From Nocardia asteroides (GTDB lineage Bacteria > Actinomycetota > Actinomycetes > Mycobacteriales > Mycobacteriaceae), in contig NZ_CP089214.1 of assembly GCF_021183625.1 (NCBI RefSeq), forward strand, positions 3,038,001 through 3,102,000: a DNA stretch of 64,000 bases. Reading direction: 5' to 3'. The position numbers and the translations under genes are program-made. Positions 35,694-44,026 of this stretch are shown in pieces. Each line of letters begins with the position of its first letter. Within the stretch, counting starts at the first letter, position 1. The notes under the pieces are model-generated. The model was not told the origin of the DNA. It saw only the letters and a list, made by a program, of their open reading frames with translations, and did no database searches.

Positions 35694-36351
35694 CGGCCAC
35701 CCGGCCGAGCACCGAATCCGGCACCGGCACCCCGGGTTCCAGATCGGCCGAGGAGATCGGCGGGTCGAAGACCTGACGCAGGGGAAGGACCCCGGCCCAG
35801 ACCCCGCCCGCCGCGATGTCGTCGGCGTCGTCCACCGGGCCGCCGGTGCGCACCTTGACCGACGCCTCGGTGAGGTCCAGCGCGAGCACCAGCGTCGCCG
35901 CCAGCTCCTTGGCGTCGGGCGGGCGCACCCGCTCCCAGGAGCCGGGGGCGGCGTGCTCGACGATCACGCGCAGCGCGTGCAGCCGCTGCTCGGGGTCGGT
36001 GAGCCGCTCCGGCCTGCCGTGGATCACGGCGGAGCGGAAGTTCATCGAGAAGTGCATGGCCGAGCGGGCGTAGACGATGCCGTCCACCTGGGTGACGCTC
36101 ACGCAGACGTCGCCGGTGAGCGCGGCCCGCATGTTGCCCGCACCGGTTGAGCCGTGCAGGTAGAGGGTGTCGCCGTCGCGGCCGTAGACGGTCGGCACCA
36201 CCAGCGGGACGCCGGCGAGGACGACGCCGAGGTGGCAGAGCGCGCCCGCGTCGAGCAGGGCGTCGAGTTCGGCGCGGTCGGTGCGGCCGCGTTCCCGGCT
36301 GCGGGTGAGCCGGGTGCGTGGGGTCGGGGCGAGCGGGGCGCGTTCGGTCAT
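35680..36351 (-). CDS. pyridoxamine 5'-phosphate oxidase family (split-barrel flavin-binding) protein
   Basis: Split-barrel FMN/F420-binding fold protein of 223 residues. The barrel begins CHLGVVLAGVPLVVPTVYGR, with DTLYLHGSTGAGNM and SAVIHGRPERLTDPEQRLHA typical of the branch annotated as nitroimidazole-resistance/PNPOx-like. True PdxH signatures are not obvious, so enzymatic pyridoxal phosphate synthesis is not claimed. It is divergent from a MocR regulator whose relatives (PdxR) control vitamin B6 genes, which suggests the pair is linked to PLP status. Confidence 0.85.
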   Translation of the reverse strand: MTERAPLAPTPRTRLTRSRERGRTDRAELDALLDAGALCHLGVVLAGVPLVVPTVYGRDGDTLYLHGSTGAGNMRAALTGDVCVSVTQVDGIVYARSAMHFSMNFRSAVIHGRPERLTDPEQRLHALRVIVEHAAPGSWERVRPPDAKELAATLVLALDLTEASVKVRTGGPVDDADDIAAGGVWAGVLPLRQVFDPPISSADLEPGVPVPDSVLGRVAVTTV

Positions 36352-36484
36352 GGTTTCAGCGTGCGCGAGCGAGTGGCATTATCGAAGGGCCAATCCCCGG
36401 GCAGTTCGGAAGACCACTTCGCGGTCCGCACGGACTCCGGCCGCAGCGCGACCTCGACTCGGGACGACCGAAGGGCCGCACCGG

Positions 36485-37855
36485 ATGACCACCCCCGCCG
36501 ACGATCTACCCCTCACACTCGATCGGGCGAGCACGGTACCGCTCGCCGTGCAGGTCGCCGACGGCCTGCGGAGTGCGGCGGGCTCCGGTGTCCTGCGCCG
36601 CGGCGACCGGCTCCCCTCGTCCCGCGCACTCGCGACCCGGCTCGGGGTGAGCCGCACGGTGGTCGCCGCCGCGTACGACCGCCTGCACGCCGAAGGCTGG
36701 CTCGGCGGACGGCAGGGCTCGGGCACCTACCTGCTCGCCGCCCCCGCCGCGGCGCCCGCGACCCCGGCGCCACTGCCGTCCGAGACCGAGCCCGGCGGGC
36801 TGATCGACCTCGCCCCCGGCGCACCGTGCGCGGCCGTCATCGACCGCGCTGCCTGGCGCCGGGCCTGGCGCGCCGCCGCCGACCGGCCGCCTGCCACCAG
36901 GCGCGACCGCGCCGGCGAACCCGCCTACCGCAGCGCCGTCGCCGAGCATCTGCTGCGCCACCGCGGCCTGGCCGCCGGCCCCGAGGTCGCCGTGCTGGCG
37001 ACCACCGGCACCGGCGCCGCCGTCTCGGAGATCGCCGCCGCCGCGCTGCCTGCGGGCGCGACGGTGGCCGTCGAGGACCCCGGCTACCAGCGCGCGGTCG
37101 GCGGCCTCCGTGCGGCCGGGCTGCGGGTGCTCCCGGTGCCGGTGGACGAGGGCGGGCTGCGCGTCGACCTGATCCCGGAGGGCGTAGCGGCGGTCTACTG
37201 CACCCCCGCGCACCAGTTCCCGCTCGGCAGCCGGATGAGCGCCGAGCGCCGGGTGCGCCTGGTCGACCTGGCCCGCGCGCGGCGGCTGCTGGTGCTGGAG
37301 GACGACTACGACGGCGAACTCCGCTACGACACCGCCCCGCTGCCGCTGCTCGCCGCGCTGGCCCCGGACGTGGTGGTGCACCTCGGCACCACGAGCAAGA
37401 TCCTCTCCCCCACGCTCGGCGCCGGCTGGCTGGTCGCCGCCCCGGAAGTAGCCGCCGCGGTGCTCGCCCACCGCGACCGCACCGGCACCGCGCCCTCGCC
37501 CGCGGGCCAGCTGGTCCTCGCCGAACTCGCCGCGCACGGCGACCTCGCCGGCCACCTGCGCAAGCTGCGCCGGGTCATGCCCACCCGCAGGGCACTGCTG
37601 CTGTCCCACCTGACCGGGCTGGAAGTGCTCGGCGACGACGCGGGCTCGCACGTCGTCGTCCCGCTCCCCGACGCCGCCGCCGAACAGGCCGCGGTGGCCG
37701 CCGCCAGGGCCCGCGGCGTGCTCTTCGACGGCCTGGCCCGGCACCACCTGGGCGCGCGACACCACTTCGGCGTCGCGCTCGGCTACTCGGCGGCGAGCGA
37801 ATCCGAGCTCGCCGTCGCCGCACGGATAGCGGGCGAGTGCCTGCGACGGTCGTAG
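36485..37855 (+). CDS. MocR/PdxR-type regulator (GntR HTH fused to aminotransferase fold)
   Basis: Chimeric regulator of 456 residues. The N-terminal GntR winged helix has AGSGVLRRGDRLPSSRALATRLGVSRTVVAAAYDRL (about 30-65); the rest is a class I aminotransferase fold that senses PLP, with LEDDYDGELRYD and the PLP Lys in GTTSKILSPTLGAGWLV. The fold normally lacks transaminase activity here. ATG 36485 is chosen as the first start before the HTH. It is divergent from the PNPOx-family gene 133 bp away, the arrangement of PdxR with its target. Its TAG stop forms part of the -10 of the next gene. Confidence 0.92.
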   Translation: MTTPADDLPLTLDRASTVPLAVQVADGLRSAAGSGVLRRGDRLPSSRALATRLGVSRTVVAAAYDRLHAEGWLGGRQGSGTYLLAAPAAAPATPAPLPSETEPGGLIDLAPGAPCAAVIDRAAWRRAWRAAADRPPATRRDRAGEPAYRSAVAEHLLRHRGLAAGPEVAVLATTGTGAAVSEIAAAALPAGATVAVEDPGYQRAVGGLRAAGLRVLPVPVDEGGLRVDLIPEGVAAVYCTPAHQFPLGSRMSAERRVRLVDLARARRLLVLEDDYDGELRYDTAPLPLLAALAPDVVVHLGTTSKILSPTLGAGWLVAAPEVAAAVLAHRDRTGTAPSPAGQLVLAELAAHGDLAGHLRKLRRVMPTRRALLLSHLTGLEVLGDDAGSHVVVPLPDAAAEQAAVAAARARGVLFDGLARHHLGARHHFGVALGYSAASESELAVAARIAGECLRRS

Positions 37856-37858
37856 CAT
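37853..37858 (+). promoter_or_regulatory. -10 hexamer TAGCAT overlapping the MocR stop codon
   Basis: TAGCAT contains the TAG stop of the MocR gene and ends seven bases before ATG 37866, suggesting an independent leaderless promoter for the DUF2630 gene. Confidence 0.5.
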
Positions 37859-37865
37859 GGGCGGC

Positions 37866-38111
37866 ATGAGCGAACAGGACCTCCTGGCCCGTATCCGTGA
37901 ACTGGTCGACCGGGAGCACGAACTCCGGTCGCAGGCCGAGAACCGGGAGATCGACCCGGAGACCGAGCGCCGCAAGCTCGCCGAGCTCGAGGTCACCCTC
38001 GACCAGTGCTGGGACCTGCTGCGCCACCGCCGGGCCCGGCTCGACGCTGGCGAATCCCCCGACGACGCCGAGGTGAACCCGCCCGGCCAGGTCGAGAACT
38101 ACCTCCAGTAA
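37866..38111 (+). CDS. DUF2630 family protein
   Basis: Small, highly charged helical protein of 81 residues matching DUF2630: EQDLLARIRELVDREHELRS, RRKLAELEVTLDQCWDLLRH and the ending NPPGQVENYLQ. No function is known for the family; the helical pattern suggests a short coiled coil. I chose ATG 37866 over ATG 37857 because the latter lies within the TAGCAT promoter hexamer. The flavoprotein gene follows 2 bases after the stop, so they form an operon. Confidence 0.88.
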   Translation: MSEQDLLARIRELVDREHELRSQAENREIDPETERRKLAELEVTLDQCWDLLRHRRARLDAGESPDDAEVNPPGQVENYLQ

Positions 38112-38113
38112 CC

Positions 38114-39553
38114 GTGGCCGACACCACGGACGAGTTCGACGTCATCGTGCTCGGCGCGGGCCCGGCGGGCGAGAACGCCGCCGCCTACGCCATCGCGGGC
38201 AGCGACCGCACCGCCGCGCTGGTCGAGCGCGAGCTGGTCGGCGGCGAGTGCTCCTACTGGGCCTGCATTCCCAGCAAGGCGCTGCTCCGCCCCGGCCACG
38301 TGCTCGCCGCGGCGAAGGCCATGCCCGGCGTCACCGCCGACGGCCTCGACGTGGCCGCGGTGCTGGCCCGCCGCGACTCCTTCACGCACCGCGACGACAC
38401 CGGCCACGACGACTGCTCCCAGGTCGACTGGGCCGAGCACAACCGGATCACGGTGCTCCGCGGGCACGGCCGGCTGGCTGGCGAACGCGCCGTCGAGGTG
38501 GGCGGCCGCACGCTGCGCGCCAGGCACGCCGTCGTCATCGCCACCGGAACCACCGCCGCCGTCCCCGACGTGCCCGGTCTGCGCGCCGCGCTGCCCTGGA
38601 CCTCGCGCGACGCCACCGCCGTCACCGAGATCCCCGGCCACATCGCGATCATCGGCGGCGGCGTCGTCGCCTGCGAGGCCGCGACCTGGCTGGCCGCGCT
38701 CGGCGCGCGGGTCACGCTGCTGGTGCGCGGGCGGGCGCTGCTCGCTGGTAACGAGCCGTTCGCCGGCGAGCGGGTCGCGGCCGCGCTCACCGGCACCGGG
38801 CGGGTCGAGATCCGCTTCGGCGCGCAGCTCGAGCGGGTGCACCGGCCCGATGCCGCCGACACCGGCGAGGGCCGGATCCACGGCGGGCCGGTCACCGTCG
38901 AGCTCGGCGGTGGCGAATCCGTCGCGGCCGACGAGATCCTGGTGGCCGCGGGCCGTGCCCCGCACACCGGCGACCTCGGGCTCGCCACCGTCGGGCTGGC
39001 GCCCGGCTACGTCGCGGTCGACGACCATCTCACCGTCGACGGGGTGCCCGGCGAGTGGCTGTACGCGGTCGGCGACGTGAACCACCGGGTCGCGCTCACG
39101 CACATGGGCAAGTACCAGGCCAGGGTGGCGGGCGATGTGATCGCCGCCCGCGCGGAAGGCCGCCCGCTGGACAGCTCCCGCTACACCGCGCTGGCCGATC
39201 ACGACCTCGCGCCGCAGGTGGTCTACACCGCGCCGGAGGTGGCCGCGGTCGGGCTCACCGAGGCCGCGGCCAGGGAGCGCGGGCTCACGGTCTCGGCGGT
39301 CGAGCTCGACATCGCCGTCGCCGGTTCTTCGCTGGCGAGGGACGACTACGCCGGGCACGCCAAGCTGGTGATCGACGAGACCACCGACACCCTGGTCGGC
39401 GCCACCTTCGTCGGCCCGGACGTCGGCGAGCAGCTGCACGCCGCGACGATCGCGGTGGTCGGCCGGGTGCCGCTGGCGACGCTGTGGCACGCGGTTCCGG
39501 CGTTCCCCGCGGTCAGCGAGTTCTGGCTGCGGTTGCTGGAGGCGCGGCGGTAG
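38114..39553 (+). CDS. pyridine nucleotide-disulfide oxidoreductase (dihydrolipoyl dehydrogenase/MerA-like)
   Basis: Class I flavoprotein disulfide reductase, 479 residues from GTG 38114. FAD-binding FDVIVLGAGPAGENAAAYA, redox-active disulfide GGECSYWACIPSKALLRP (Cys-x4-Cys), NAD(P)-binding HIAIIGGGVVACEAATWLAAL, second FAD site YAVGDVNHRVALTHMGKYQ and a C-terminal dimer domain with the catalytic base region WHAVPAFPAVSEFW. It is not next to 2-oxoacid dehydrogenase genes, so it is unlikely to be the main Lpd; relatives are annotated as soluble transhydrogenase-like or quinone reductases. Co-transcribed with DUF2630. Confidence 0.9.
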   Translation: MADTTDEFDVIVLGAGPAGENAAAYAIAGSDRTAALVERELVGGECSYWACIPSKALLRPGHVLAAAKAMPGVTADGLDVAAVLARRDSFTHRDDTGHDDCSQVDWAEHNRITVLRGHGRLAGERAVEVGGRTLRARHAVVIATGTTAAVPDVPGLRAALPWTSRDATAVTEIPGHIAIIGGGVVACEAATWLAALGARVTLLVRGRALLAGNEPFAGERVAAALTGTGRVEIRFGAQLERVHRPDAADTGEGRIHGGPVTVELGGGESVAADEILVAAGRAPHTGDLGLATVGLAPGYVAVDDHLTVDGVPGEWLYAVGDVNHRVALTHMGKYQARVAGDVIAARAEGRPLDSSRYTALADHDLAPQVVYTAPEVAAVGLTEAAARERGLTVSAVELDIAVAGSSLARDDYAGHAKLVIDETTDTLVGATFVGPDVGEQLHAATIAVVGRVPLATLWHAVPAFPAVSEFWLRLLEARR

Positions 39554-39629
39554 CGCTGGCACTCGGTGCCGACAGGGTCTCCGGTACCGCCGGTTCCGGT
39601 TACCCCTGTCGGCACGCGCTCGCGCTGGA

Positions 39630-39635
39630 TACCAT
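39630..39635 (+). promoter_or_regulatory. -10 hexamer TACCAT for the carboxylesterase gene
   Basis: TACCAT ends six bases before ATG 39642 and no ribosome site is seen; consistent with a leaderless start. Confidence 0.55.
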
Positions 39636-39641
39636 CGGGGC

Positions 39642-41153
39642 ATGGTGGCAACGACAGACATCACGATCGCCGACGGGGTCGTCCGCGGTCGTCGCGGTCG
39701 TCGCGTACTGCGCTGGCGATCCATTCCCTACGCGGCCCCGCCCACCGGCGACCAGCGCTTCCGGGCACCGCAGCCGGTGCAGCCGTGGACCGGCGTCCGG
39801 GACGCGACCGAGTTCGGCAACGCGGCCATGCAGCACCGCGAGGGCGCGCGGATCGGCCCGCGCGGATACCAGCCGACCAGCGAGGATTCGCTGACACTCA
39901 ATGTCACGGTGCCCGCGCGGGAATCCGCCTCGCCGCGGCCGGTCCTGGTCTTCATCCACGGTGGCGGGTACCTCTTCGGCACCTCGGCGCTCGGGCTCTA
40001 CTCCGGCGCCAGGCTGGCCCAGCGCGGCGACGCCATCGTGGTCTCGCTGAACTACCGGCTCGGCGTCTTCGGCTACGTGGACTTCAGCGAGTACAGCAGC
40101 GAGAGCCGGGCCTACGAGAGCAACCTGGGGCTGCGCGACCAGGTCGCCGCGCTGCGCTGGGTGCGCGACAACATCGCCGCCTTCGGCGGCGACCCGGGCA
40201 ATGTCACGATCTTCGGCGAGTCCGCCGGCGCGCACGCCGTGCTCGCGCTGCTCGGCACGCCCGAGGCAGGCGGCCTCTTCCACCGCGCGATCTCGCAGAG
40301 CCCGCCCGCCGACTGGGCGATGACCGCCGAGGACGCGCGCACCTTCGCCCGCCGCTGCCTGGACGAGCTGAACATCTCGCCGGAGGCGGCGAACAAGGAG
40401 CTCGGCACGGTCGACGGACACGATCTGCGCCGCGCCTTCAACAAGGTCGCGCGCCGGGTGGTGCACGAGCGCCGCGGCCTCTTCCCCACCGCGCCGGTGG
40501 TCGACGGCGACTACCTGCCGCTCCCGCCGGTCCGGGCCATCGAGGAGGGCAGGGCGCACCGGGTGCCGCTGATCATCGGCACCAACCGGGACGAGGGCAC
40601 GCTCTTCGCCAAGTTCGCCGACGAGCTGCCGACCACCCCCGACCGGCTGCGCTCCGCGCTGGAGTCGGTCGGCGCCGACCAGGAGCGGATCGCCGCCGCC
40701 TACCCCGGCTTCGCGGAGAACCCCCGGGTCGCGGTCCGGGCGGGCGGCGACTACGTCTTCTGGCGGCCGTCGCTGCGAGTCATGGCCGGGCACAGCAAGT
40801 ACGCCCCGACCTACGCCTACCGCTACGACTTCGCGCCGCGCGCCCTGCACCTGGCCGGGCTCGGCGCGACCCACGCCTCCGACCTGATCCCGGTCTTCGG
40901 CGGCGGCGACGGCCCGCTCGGCCGCGCCATCACCGCGGCGGGCGGCGGCAGCGGGCTGCGCGCCGTCACCAGGCAGTTCCAGGAGAACTGGGTGGAGTTC
41001 GCGCGCACCGGCTCGCCGCTGCCCTCCTGGCCGCGCTACACCGAGGAGCGGCGCAGCACCCTGATCATCGACGACCCGACCCGGGTGGAACACGACCCGG
41101 AGCCGACGAAGCGGCTGGCCTGGCAGGGCGTCGGGGTGCCGAGCCTCACTTGA
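39642..41153 (+). CDS. type B carboxylesterase/lipase
   Basis: Alpha/beta-hydrolase of the type B carboxylesterase family, 503 residues. It has the oxyanion-hole HGGGYLFG, the nucleophile elbow FGESAGAHAVLALLG, the family signature SEDSLTLNVTVP and the acid in NRDEGTLF; the histidine lies in the segment HASDLIPVFGGGDGP. No signal peptide, so it is cytoplasmic; substrates may be xenobiotic esters. The last 8 bases overlap the convergent glycosylase gene. Confidence 0.93.
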   Translation: MVATTDITIADGVVRGRRGRRVLRWRSIPYAAPPTGDQRFRAPQPVQPWTGVRDATEFGNAAMQHREGARIGPRGYQPTSEDSLTLNVTVPARESASPRPVLVFIHGGGYLFGTSALGLYSGARLAQRGDAIVVSLNYRLGVFGYVDFSEYSSESRAYESNLGLRDQVAALRWVRDNIAAFGGDPGNVTIFGESAGAHAVLALLGTPEAGGLFHRAISQSPPADWAMTAEDARTFARRCLDELNISPEAANKELGTVDGHDLRRAFNKVARRVVHERRGLFPTAPVVDGDYLPLPPVRAIEEGRAHRVPLIIGTNRDEGTLFAKFADELPTTPDRLRSALESVGADQERIAAAYPGFAENPRVAVRAGGDYVFWRPSLRVMAGHSKYAPTYAYRYDFAPRALHLAGLGATHASDLIPVFGGGDGPLGRAITAAGGGSGLRAVTRQFQENWVEFARTGSPLPSWPRYTEERRSTLIIDDPTRVEHDPEPTKRLAWQGVGVPSLT

Positions 41154-42012
41154 GCAACCGGGACATCCGGCGGTCGGCGAGGATCCGGCCGCCGGTCTGG
41201 CAGGTGGGGCAGTACTGGAACGAGCGGTCCACGTAGGACACCTCGCGCACGGTGTCGCCGCAGACCGGGCACGGCTCGCCGGTGCGGGCGTGCACCCGCA
41301 TGCCCGAGCGCTTCTCGCCCTTGAGCCGGGCGGCGTCCTGCCCGACCGAGCGCCGCACCGCGTCGGTGAGCACCGCGCGCATGGCCGCGTACAGCTCGCC
41401 TGTTTTCGCGTCCGGCAGCGTCTTGGTATTGGCGAACGGCGAGACCTTGGCGGTGTGCAGGATCTCGTCGGAGTAGGCATTGCCGATGCCCGCCAGCAGC
41501 GTCTGGTCGACGATGGCGGTCTTGATCCGCTGCGAGGTGCCGTGCAGGATCGCGCCGAACTCGGCCTCGGTGAGCGCGAGCGCGTCCGGCCCGAGCCGGG
41601 CGATGCCGGGCACCAGCTGCGGATCGTCCACCACGTACACCGCCAGCCGCTTCTTGGTTCCCGCCTCGGTGAGGTCGAAGGCCGGCGTCGCCCCCTCCGG
41701 GGTGAAGAAGTGCACCCGCAGCGCCAGCGGCCCCTTCCCCGGCTTCGGCGGTGTCGGGCTCGGCTCGTCGATCCAGCGCAGCCAGCCGCCCCTGGACAGA
41801 TGCGTGAGCAGCCACAACCCGCCGCAATCCAGCCCGAGGAACTTCCCGAACCGCCCGGCCCCGGTCACATCCCGCCCGGAGAGCGCCGTGATCGGCGGCT
41901 CGAAGGTCTTCACCGCGCTCAGCGCCGCCACGTCGATCCGCCCGACCACCGCACCGGTCGCATGCTCCCGCAGGAACTGCGCCAGCGCCTCGATCTCCGG
42001 TAGTTCGGGCAC
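41146..42012 (-). CDS. Fpg/Nei-family DNA glycosylase
   Basis: Base-excision repair glycosylase/AP lyase of 288 residues; position near pgi matches M. tuberculosis Rv0944. The N-terminal catalytic Pro2-Glu3 is in MPELPEIEAL; the helix-two-turn-helix reads QTLLAGIGNAYSDEILH; the C-terminal zinc finger is CPVCGDTVREVSYVDRSFQYCPTC. All catalytic parts are intact, so it should be active; substrate (8-oxoG or oxidised pyrimidines) cannot be fixed by eye. GTG 42012 has TAGCCT six bases upstream. Confidence 0.93.
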   Translation of the reverse strand: MPELPEIEALAQFLREHATGAVVGRIDVAALSAVKTFEPPITALSGRDVTGAGRFGKFLGLDCGGLWLLTHLSRGGWLRWIDEPSPTPPKPGKGPLALRVHFFTPEGATPAFDLTEAGTKKRLAVYVVDDPQLVPGIARLGPDALALTEAEFGAILHGTSQRIKTAIVDQTLLAGIGNAYSDEILHTAKVSPFANTKTLPDAKTGELYAAMRAVLTDAVRRSVGQDAARLKGEKRSGMRVHARTGEPCPVCGDTVREVSYVDRSFQYCPTCQTGGRILADRRMSRLLK

Positions 42013-42018
42013 ATCGTC

Positions 42019-42024
42019 AGGCTA
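42019..42024 (-). promoter_or_regulatory. -10 hexamer TAGCCT for the Fpg/Nei gene
   Basis: On the minus strand TAGCCT ends six bases before GTG 42012; leaderless geometry. Confidence 0.55.
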
Positions 42025-42130
42025 CCGGCGTGCCCCGACAGGTGCGGGGATGGCGAGGCGGGGAGTTGCACCCCGGCGACCCGAAGTGGAGACTAGTTGT
42101 CGATGCCGTATCCCCTGGGGTGCGGAAGTG

Positions 42131-42166
42131 AGGCCGGGCCCCCTGATGGAATCAGGCGCCCGGCCT
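42131..42166 (-). terminator. hairpin after the DUF3800-like gene
   Basis: AGGCCGGGC pairs with GCCCGGCCT, with an inner CCTGAT/ATCAGG pair, 9 bp past the stop at 42175 on the minus strand. Confidence 0.75.
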
Positions 42167-42174
42167 TCGCGCTG

Positions 42175-42744
42175 TCAGGGGTCGACCTCGACGATGTCGA
42201 CGACCGCGCTCAGCGCCTCCCAGTACTCATGCCCGCCATCGAGCCACCAGGTCAGCGCGCCCGCGACGACATCGGCCGCCCACAGCGCCGGGTCGTCCGA
42301 TGCCTTCGTCCAGCCGACGGTGACCTCTCGGCGAAACCCCGGTTGCTTGCGCAGGGTCACCAGCAGCGCGCGGTCGCGCGCGTCCTGCTCGGCACGGCGG
42401 GATTCGAAACAGATCGCGTCGACGCCGCGCGCGGAAAGCACGCGCAGCAACACCTTCAGGCAGAGCCTCCGAGCACGCTCCGGCCCGACCGCGGGATCAT
42501 GCAGGTAGACCGTGACCACCCCGGACATCGGCAGCGCGGCAACGGCCTTGGCGATGTGCTCGAGCCGCTCGGCGCGCTCGTCGCGCCAGTGCACGCGCGG
42601 TGTCCTGCCGTACCGCAGGGCGAGCATGGTCTCCCGCACCTCGTCCAGCGAAGGCTCGGGCACGATGACCGCGGCAAGGGTGTAGACGCACGCGCCCTCG
42701 CGCGATCGGCGCCGGGCGGACTCGTCGACGAAAGCGAACAGCAT
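42175..42744 (-). CDS. DUF3800-like protein (RNase H-like fold)
   Basis: Protein of 189 residues. The N-terminal strand MLFAFVDESARRR carries the Asp-Glu of DUF3800, HWRDERAERLEHIAKAV follows, and the C-terminal DPALWAADVVAGALTW corresponds to the conserved LQLADVIAGA-type helix. DUF3800 proteins are often found with mobile or defence genes and are predicted metal-dependent nucleases of unknown role. Here it is a single gene with its own GGAGGG ribosome site and terminator, so no partner is evident. Confidence in the family is moderate. Confidence 0.72.
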   Translation of the reverse strand: MLFAFVDESARRRSREGACVYTLAAVIVPEPSLDEVRETMLALRYGRTPRVHWRDERAERLEHIAKAVAALPMSGVVTVYLHDPAVGPERARRLCLKVLLRVLSARGVDAICFESRRAEQDARDRALLVTLRKQPGFRREVTVGWTKASDDPALWAADVVAGALTWWLDGGHEYWEALSAVVDIVEVDP

Positions 42745-42870
42745 CGGGAACGGACCCTCCGGAGCGGTGGCTGGTGCACGTCGGCGCCACCGTCCTGCGC
42801 GAATCCCCCGGTCCGGCCCCCCGTGCGGTATGGCACACCGTACAAGCAGGCGGCGACCGCCACCAATCCG

Positions 42871-44004
42871 TCAGCTCGGCACCGTCAGCTGCCAGACGTG
42901 GCCGTCGGGGTCGGCGAAGGTGGCGGTGAAGCCCCAGGGCTGGGCGGCGGGTTCGGTGATGACGGTGGCGCCTGCCGCGCGGGCCCGGTCGAGGGTGGCT
43001 ACGACCTCGGCTTCGGTGGGGAGGGTGAGGGCGAGGAGGCATTCGCTGGTGCCCGGGTCGGCGGTCGCGCGGTCGCCGAGTACCCAGCCGAAGCCGCCGG
43101 TGGGGATGAGCACGAGGGTGGTGCGGGCGTCGAGGCGGTACCGCAGCGGCTCGGGGACGCCGTCGTCGGCGAGTTCACCGAAGGGTTCGAGGGCGAGCGC
43201 GGCCCGGTGGAAGGCGACGGCGCGGCGGCGGTCCGCGGTGGGGAGCGCGATCACCAGCGGGGGGAGCTGGGTGTCGCGGCGGAGCAGGTAGATGTCCATG
43301 ATCCAGCCCTTGGCGGCGCGCAGCTCGGCGCGGCGGGCCACGATGCGCGGGCCGGCCTGGGCGAGCGGCCCCTCGATCAGCTCCTCGTCCGGCATGCCGA
43401 GGTAGGCGCCCCACCAGATGTGCACGCCCTCCGGCGCGAGGGTGCTCCACGCGCAGTCGCCGTCCAGCATGACCAGGGTCGGATCGTTGCCGAGGCCCTC
43501 GGCGCGCAGCCTGCGGCCGGTGGTGATGTGCACCGGCTCGCCGATGCCGTGCAGCACCGTGCGGTGCGCCGCCGCCAGCGCCTGCGCGCTGGTGACGCCG
43601 GGGATCACGGTGTACTCGAAATCCTGGGTGCCGCGGATGGTCTCGATCAGCCGCAGCGTGCTGTCGTAGAGCGCGGGGTCGCCCCAGACCAGGATGCCGC
43701 CGACCCCCTCGGCGGCCGCGAACTCGGCGGCGAGCAGCTCGGCGCGGCGGCGGTGCCAGTCCTCGACCGCGCCGCGGTAGTCGCCGGGGTTCCGGTCGCG
43801 CGGTGGGTCCTGCACCTCGACCACCCGGTGGCCCGGCTTGGCATGGGTGGCCAGGATGGTGGCGCGCAGGTCGAGCAGTTCCCGCTTGTCCTCGCCCTTG
43901 CCGATGACGAAGAAGGTGTCGACCCGGCCGATCGCCGCGACGGCCTGCAGGGTCACCTGGTCCGGGTGGCCGGCGCCGATTCCGATCACGTGGAGCGTCC
44001 GCAT
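42871..44004 (-). CDS. cobF: precorrin-6A synthase (deacetylating) CobF fused to a VOC/glyoxalase domain
   Basis: Residues 1-243 are a SAM-dependent tetrapyrrole methylase of the CobF type: MRTLHVIGIGAGHPDQVTLQ, DPPRDRNPGDYRGAVEDWH, VWGDPALYDSTLRLIE and the ending KGWIMDIYLLRR. It methylates C-1 and removes the acetyl group in aerobic cobalamin synthesis. Residues 249-377 are a second domain of the VOC (glyoxalase/bleomycin-resistance) fold, from PPLVIALPTADRRRAVAFH to TFADPDGHVWQLTVPS. CobF normally ends near residue 250, so this is a fusion. No other cobalamin gene is nearby. It is divergent from thyA over 22 bp. Confidence 0.88.
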   Translation of the reverse strand: MRTLHVIGIGAGHPDQVTLQAVAAIGRVDTFFVIGKGEDKRELLDLRATILATHAKPGHRVVEVQDPPRDRNPGDYRGAVEDWHRRRAELLAAEFAAAEGVGGILVWGDPALYDSTLRLIETIRGTQDFEYTVIPGVTSAQALAAAHRTVLHGIGEPVHITTGRRLRAEGLGNDPTLVMLDGDCAWSTLAPEGVHIWWGAYLGMPDEELIEGPLAQAGPRIVARRAELRAAKGWIMDIYLLRRDTQLPPLVIALPTADRRRAVAFHRAALALEPFGELADDGVPEPLRYRLDARTTLVLIPTGGFGWVLGDRATADPGTSECLLALTLPTEAEVVATLDRARAAGATVITEPAAQPWGFTATFADPDGHVWQLTVPS

Positions 44005-44010
44005 GCGCCG

Positions 44011-44020
44011 AGACTAGAGT
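44011..44020. promoter_or_regulatory. overlapping divergent -10 elements, cobF / thyA
   Basis: AGACTAGAGT holds TAGAGT on the plus strand (44015-44020, six bases before thyA GTG 44027) and TAGTCT on the minus strand (44016-44011, six bases before cobF ATG 44004). They share the central TA, so the two leaderless promoters are mutually exclusive or a single bidirectional promoter. Confidence 0.6.
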
Positions 44021-44026
44021 CGACGT

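Noticed and set aside
44005..44026. cobalamin riboswitch controlling cobF
   Set aside because: Only 22 bp separate cobF from thyA, too short for a riboswitch, and both genes look leaderless.
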